Source of the DNA: CAYVTZ01 sp964454685
GTDB lineage: Bacteria > Bacillota > Clostridia > Christensenellales > Christensenellaceae
Assembly (NCBI GenBank): GCA_964454685.1
Contig: CAYVTZ010000034.1
Location: forward strand, 1-33,439
DNA length: 33,439 bases
Reading direction: 5' to 3'
The notes beneath the pieces were generated by a model that saw nothing but the letters and a program-made list of their open reading frames with translations, made no database searches and was not told the DNA's origin. A program made the translations under genes and the position numbers. This document shows, piece by piece, positions 31,119-33,439 of the stretch. Numbering within the stretch: the first letter of the stretch is position 1; each line of letters begins with the position of its first letter.

Positions 31119-32483
31119 CTAGCGTTCCTCTTTGCGAAGAATGGCAGAGTGGCTTGCGTCGCAGGATTTTGCCTGATACATCTTGATATCCGCCGCGCCA
31201 ACCAGTTGATCTGCGGTTTGTCCGTCTTGTGGATATCGTGCCATTCCCCAACTGAATGTGGTAGGGAAATCCTTGCCGCCAAACTGTGTGGGGTGCTCCC
31301 CCAGCTTTTGCAAGGCAGCGTCAAAAAAGGTATGCACCGCCGCATCGTCGAGGTTGCTTTGGAAGATGAGAATGAACTCGTCGCCGCCGATTCTGCCGAA
31401 AATTTGATCTTTGCAAAGTAACTGATTCATCGTGAGCACGAATTTACGCAGCACTTCGTCGCCTGCGGCATGACCGAAGAAATCGTTGACTTCCTTAAAG
31501 CGGTTTAAGTCGATATAGCAGAGCACGAATGGACTGCCGTCCAGCAATTTTTCCAGCGCAGCAAACACGCCGCGACGATTGAGAATGCCGGTGAGCGGAT
31601 CCATGCTGGAAAGCTGTTCCAGATCGCGCTTGATTTTGCGCAGATCATAGTTGTGCAATGCCAAAAACGCGATCAACCAACTGACGAAAACTGCCAGTGC
31701 AATCATAATCCATGCCTCGGGATATTGATACCACATCCGGACGGGGGAGAGCCGAAAATACCATGTGCTGTTTAAAATATTCAGGGGTTGCTCGACATAA
31801 TGTGTGCTATTACTGTAATTATAATCGCTGCGCGCAATGACCTGATGTTCTTTGGAATCAGGGCTGATCCGCCAGATTTCGAACGCGAGACCTTGCATTT
31901 GCAGTTGATCCAGACCTGCGCCTGCCAGCACTTGAGGATAATTGAGTGTGACGGAAACCAGCCCCCAATATTTTCTTTGGCCGTTTTCCTCCAGATAAAC
32001 CGGCTGACGGCCAACGATTGCTTGACCGCCCTGCACCAGATCAAAAGGTCCGCCCAGTACCATTTCGCCGCGCTCGATTGCTTCTTTTGCCTCTTGATTC
32101 CCTGCGCCGTCCATGGAAAAATCCAAGCCGATCGCCGCCTCGTTCCCTGCGAGGGGATAAATGGCGGTGACGATGTTATCCGGCGCCAGGATGACATTGC
32201 GAATACTGGGGTCGTCCAAAATTGTGGAGGCGACACGCTCAAAGTTTTGCACCTGTCCATTGCTTTGCACCACAAGTGCGGCAAGCGTTTGCGCTTTATA
32301 CAACAGCTTGGTCAAAACATCGCGCACTTCGACGGACTTTGTGGTGACTAGCTGGCTCATCTGCATTTGTTCCAGTGCCATTCTATTTTGCAGATAGGCG
32401 CAGCCTGCAACCGCAAACACGGCGGCAGACACCAAAAAAACTACAATAAACCGAAAGGTTCGGCTGGATAACTTTACTTTCAT
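31119..32483 (-). CDS. CHASE-domain diguanylate cyclase (GGDEF)
   Basis: A 454-residue membrane receptor that would make cyclic di-GMP. One N-terminal helix (about 11-31), an extracytoplasmic CHASE domain (about 50-245; the AIYPLAGNEAAIGLDFSMD stretch is characteristic), a second helix (about 258-280) and a GGDEF domain (about 285-450) starting SSMDPLTGILNRRG. The active site RIGGDEF is intact near residue 366. The inhibitory I-site RxxD expected just upstream reads LCKD, so product inhibition is probably absent. No EAL domain is attached. The ribosome site before ATG 32483 is weak (AGGG). Confidence 0.9.
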   Translation of the reverse strand: MKVKLSSRTFRFIVVFLVSAAVFAVAGCAYLQNRMALEQMQMSQLVTTKSVEVRDVLTKLLYKAQTLAALVVQSNGQVQNFERVASTILDDPSIRNVILAPDNIVTAIYPLAGNEAAIGLDFSMDGAGNQEAKEAIERGEMVLGGPFDLVQGGQAIVGRQPVYLEENGQRKYWGLVSVTLNYPQVLAGAGLDQLQMQGLAFEIWRISPDSKEHQVIARSDYNYSNSTHYVEQPLNILNSTWYFRLSPVRMWYQYPEAWIMIALAVFVSWLIAFLALHNYDLRKIKRDLEQLSSMDPLTGILNRRGVFAALEKLLDGSPFVLCYIDLNRFKEVNDFFGHAAGDEVLRKFVLTMNQLLCKDQIFGRIGGDEFILIFQSNLDDAAVHTFFDAALQKLGEHPTQFGGKDFPTTFSWGMARYPQDGQTADQLVGAADIKMYQAKSCDASHSAILRKEER

Positions 32484-32578
32484 TTGATCCCTATCTTTTT
32501 ATTCAATCGTTGCACATGGTCACATAAATCGAAGTACAGTGGTGTTGCGAATTGCTTTTGTATGTGCCTGTGGCGGTT

Positions 32579-32595
32579 TGCAGCGGTACGCTGCA
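32579..32595 (-). other. Perfect hairpin in the cyclase leader
   Basis: TGCAGCG-GTA-CGCTGCA, 7 paired bases with a 3-base loop, in a leader of about 125 bases. The leader does not match the GEMM cyclic di-GMP riboswitch consensus as far as I can see. Confidence 0.5.
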
Positions 32596-32615
32596 CCTGC
32601 ATGGAAACTTGACTC

Positions 32616-32644
32616 ATTCTATCATGATTGCCGTTGAAGCGCAA
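32616..32644 (-). promoter_or_regulatory. Promoter of the diguanylate cyclase
   Basis: On the minus strand, TTGCGC (32644-32639), 17 bases, then TAGAAT (32621-32616) with an extended TGA. Confidence 0.6.
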
Positions 32645-32656
32645 GATGCCAATATG

Positions 32657-32687
32657 TGAAAAAGCGCTTTATTAAGCGGCGTTTTTC
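32657..32687. other. Terminator-like bulged hairpin
   Basis: GAAAAAGCGC and GCGGCGTTTTTC form a bulged stem with T-runs on both strands. It lies upstream of the cyclase promoter with no gene feeding it within view. Confidence 0.35.
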
Positions 32688-32751
32688 GTGTGTGGCTTGC
32701 TTTTGAGTGGTTGTAAAATTATGCAAGAACGCAGGTGAGGGATGATGCGGT

Positions 32752-33007
32752 GTGTGCGGGTGCGTTGCGAATAGGAAGGTATGGCTTGAAGAAGTGAATG
32801 TGAGCGCATGATGATGGGTGCGATTAGCCCGCAAAGAGTTGGTAGCGAGCAAATTGGCGTAAAAAGCCCGCGTTTACAAGGGCTTAGCCAATGGGAGCGT
32901 GACTTTTATGCGGAAGAGGAGGAGCAAGGAAGCGGGTGATGTTTTTTGTAAAACGAAAAACGGAGCAAAGCGAACTTTGTTTCAGCGCGGTGAGCCCTAC
33001 GGGGAAT
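32752..33007. repeat. Tandem repeat, copy 1
   Basis: First copy of a unit of about 255 bases repeated at a period of exactly 292. Over the first 235 bases it differs from copy 2 at about six positions with no indel. It contains a two-part hairpin (32853-32892) with ATTGGC/GCCAAT outside and AAGCCC/GGGCTT inside. No convincing gene lies in it. Confidence 0.88.
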
Positions 33008-33043
33008 ACGGAACAAAATGGTTTGCTATACTAACCACAAGTG

Positions 33044-33298
33044 GTGTGCGGGTGCGTTGCGAATATGATGGTATGGCTTGAAGAAGTGAATGTAAGCGTA
33101 TGATGATGGGTGCGATTAGCCCGCAAAAAGTTGGTAGCGAGCAAATTGGCGTAAAAAGCCCGCGTTTACAAGGGCTTAGCCAATGGGAGCGTGACTTTTA
33201 TGCGGAAGAGGAGGAGCAAGGAAGCGGGTGAAGTTTTTTGTAAAACGAAAAACGGAGCAAAGCGAACTTTGCTCCGACGTGGTGACCCTACGGGGAAT
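33044..33298. repeat. Tandem repeat, copy 2
   Basis: Second copy, separated from copy 1 by 36 unrelated bases. It keeps the two-part hairpin (33145-33184) unchanged and has a perfect hairpin at 33253-33276. A one-base deletion near 33286 distinguishes its end. An ATG at 33200 opens a frame of 80 codons that runs off the window, but I see no family signature. Confidence 0.88.
33253..33276. other. Perfect 10-base-pair hairpin at the end of copy 2
   Basis: CGGAGCAAAG-CGAA-CTTTGCTCCG. No T-run follows, so it is not a simple terminator. In copy 1 the right arm reads CTTTGTTTCAG and still pairs largely through G-U. Confidence 0.75.
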
Positions 33299-33331
33299 GC
33301 GCAGCAAAGCTGCTCGTGCCGCTTCGCCGTG

Positions 33332-33365
33332 GAGGTGCTTACTGCGCAGATGCTTGACGCACCTC
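33332..33365. other. Stem-loop in the hairpin-rich end region
   Basis: GAGGTGC (33332-33338) and GCACCTC (33359-33365). GCAGC-AAA-GCTGC (33301-33313) and CGTCC-ACT-GGACG (near 33398-33410) lie alongside. The stretch 33299-33439 holds nothing else I can name. Confidence 0.5.
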
Positions 33366-33439
33366 TTACGCTCAGCGAAAACGACGCTCACTGCATCGTC
33401 CACTGGACGCGCTCGCTCTGTTTTCCCTCGCGGGTTCGA

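Noticed and set aside
32484..32608. Cyclic di-GMP riboswitch in the cyclase leader
   Set aside because: No GEMM-type conserved core found; only a single simple hairpin.
32908..33081. Short ORF starting MRKRRSKEAG in repeat copy 1, also present in copy 2
   Set aside because: The reading diverges after about 30 codons between copies, conservation is at least as high in the upstream non-coding part, and no family is recognisable.
32752..33298. CRISPR array
   Set aside because: Only two copies, about 255 bases long with one 36-base gap, and no cas genes. The size and layout do not fit.
33380..33439. Partial tRNA at the window end
   Set aside because: Only GCGGGTTCGA fits a T-arm; no D-arm, anticodon arm or 5' acceptor strand can be drawn upstream. 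Kept only as a low-interest observation.

Overview
The window reads as a chromosomal segment of a Bacillota bacterium, probably class Clostridia and plausibly a gut anaerobe. This rests on strong AGGAGG-type ribosome binding sites, sigma-A-like promoters, short intergenic gaps, a DivIC/FtsB-like septum protein, a YerB/DUF3048 lipoprotein, a DUF6320 zinc-ribbon membrane protein, a TGTWAH-N5-TGTWAH (WalR-type) site before a wall hydrolase, and the absence of outer-membrane genes. Base composition looks slightly GC-rich by eye. The taxon below class level is not resolved. No rRNA, tRNA, CRISPR array, transposase or phage gene was found.

Layout. 1-4270: a heterodimeric ABC exporter whose two subunits have complementary degenerate motifs, closed by a strong terminator. 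4420-6270: a WecE-like sugar aminotransferase and a GNAT acetyltransferase, together matching the last two steps to TDP-Fuc4NAc. 6330-8320: a condensation-fold acyltransferase overlapping a DUF6320 protein. 8360-9811: a MORN-repeat lipoprotein and a bidirectional terminator. 9816-14365 (minus): an operon of phasin-like coiled coil, UbiB/AarF kinase-like protein, glycerol kinase and a monoacylglycerol-lipase-type hydrolase. 14416-18569 (minus): SbcC and SbcD, divergent from an orphan mannitol-1-phosphate dehydrogenase (18702-19850).

19851-20161 is a hairpin-rich gene-free stretch. It is followed by a YhhN membrane protein, an XRE regulator fused to a degenerate desulfoferrodoxin-like domain, and a large NlpC/P60 wall hydrolase behind the WalR-type boxes. 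23397-26370 holds a pyridoxamine-oxidase-fold flavoprotein and an Old Yellow Enzyme family reductase divergent from a PAS-LuxR regulator; the shared intergenic region is full of palindromes. 26419-26578 holds an orphan operator-like inverted repeat, a ribosome binding site and an 8-codon ORF. Then come YerB, a DivIC-like protein, a patatin-DUF6125 pair, an AraC regulator divergent from a small unknown protein, and a CHASE-GGDEF diguanylate cyclase. The last 700 bases are gene-poor and carry two tandem near-identical copies of a roughly 255-base unit (period 292).

The genes lean toward the cell envelope: lipid and glycolipid handling, wall hydrolysis, export and septation. The least expected unit is the phasin/UbiB/glycerol kinase/lipase operon. 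The most unusual single protein is the XRE-desulfoferrodoxin fusion, which keeps its rubredoxin-like cysteines but has lost recognisable superoxide-reductase iron ligands.
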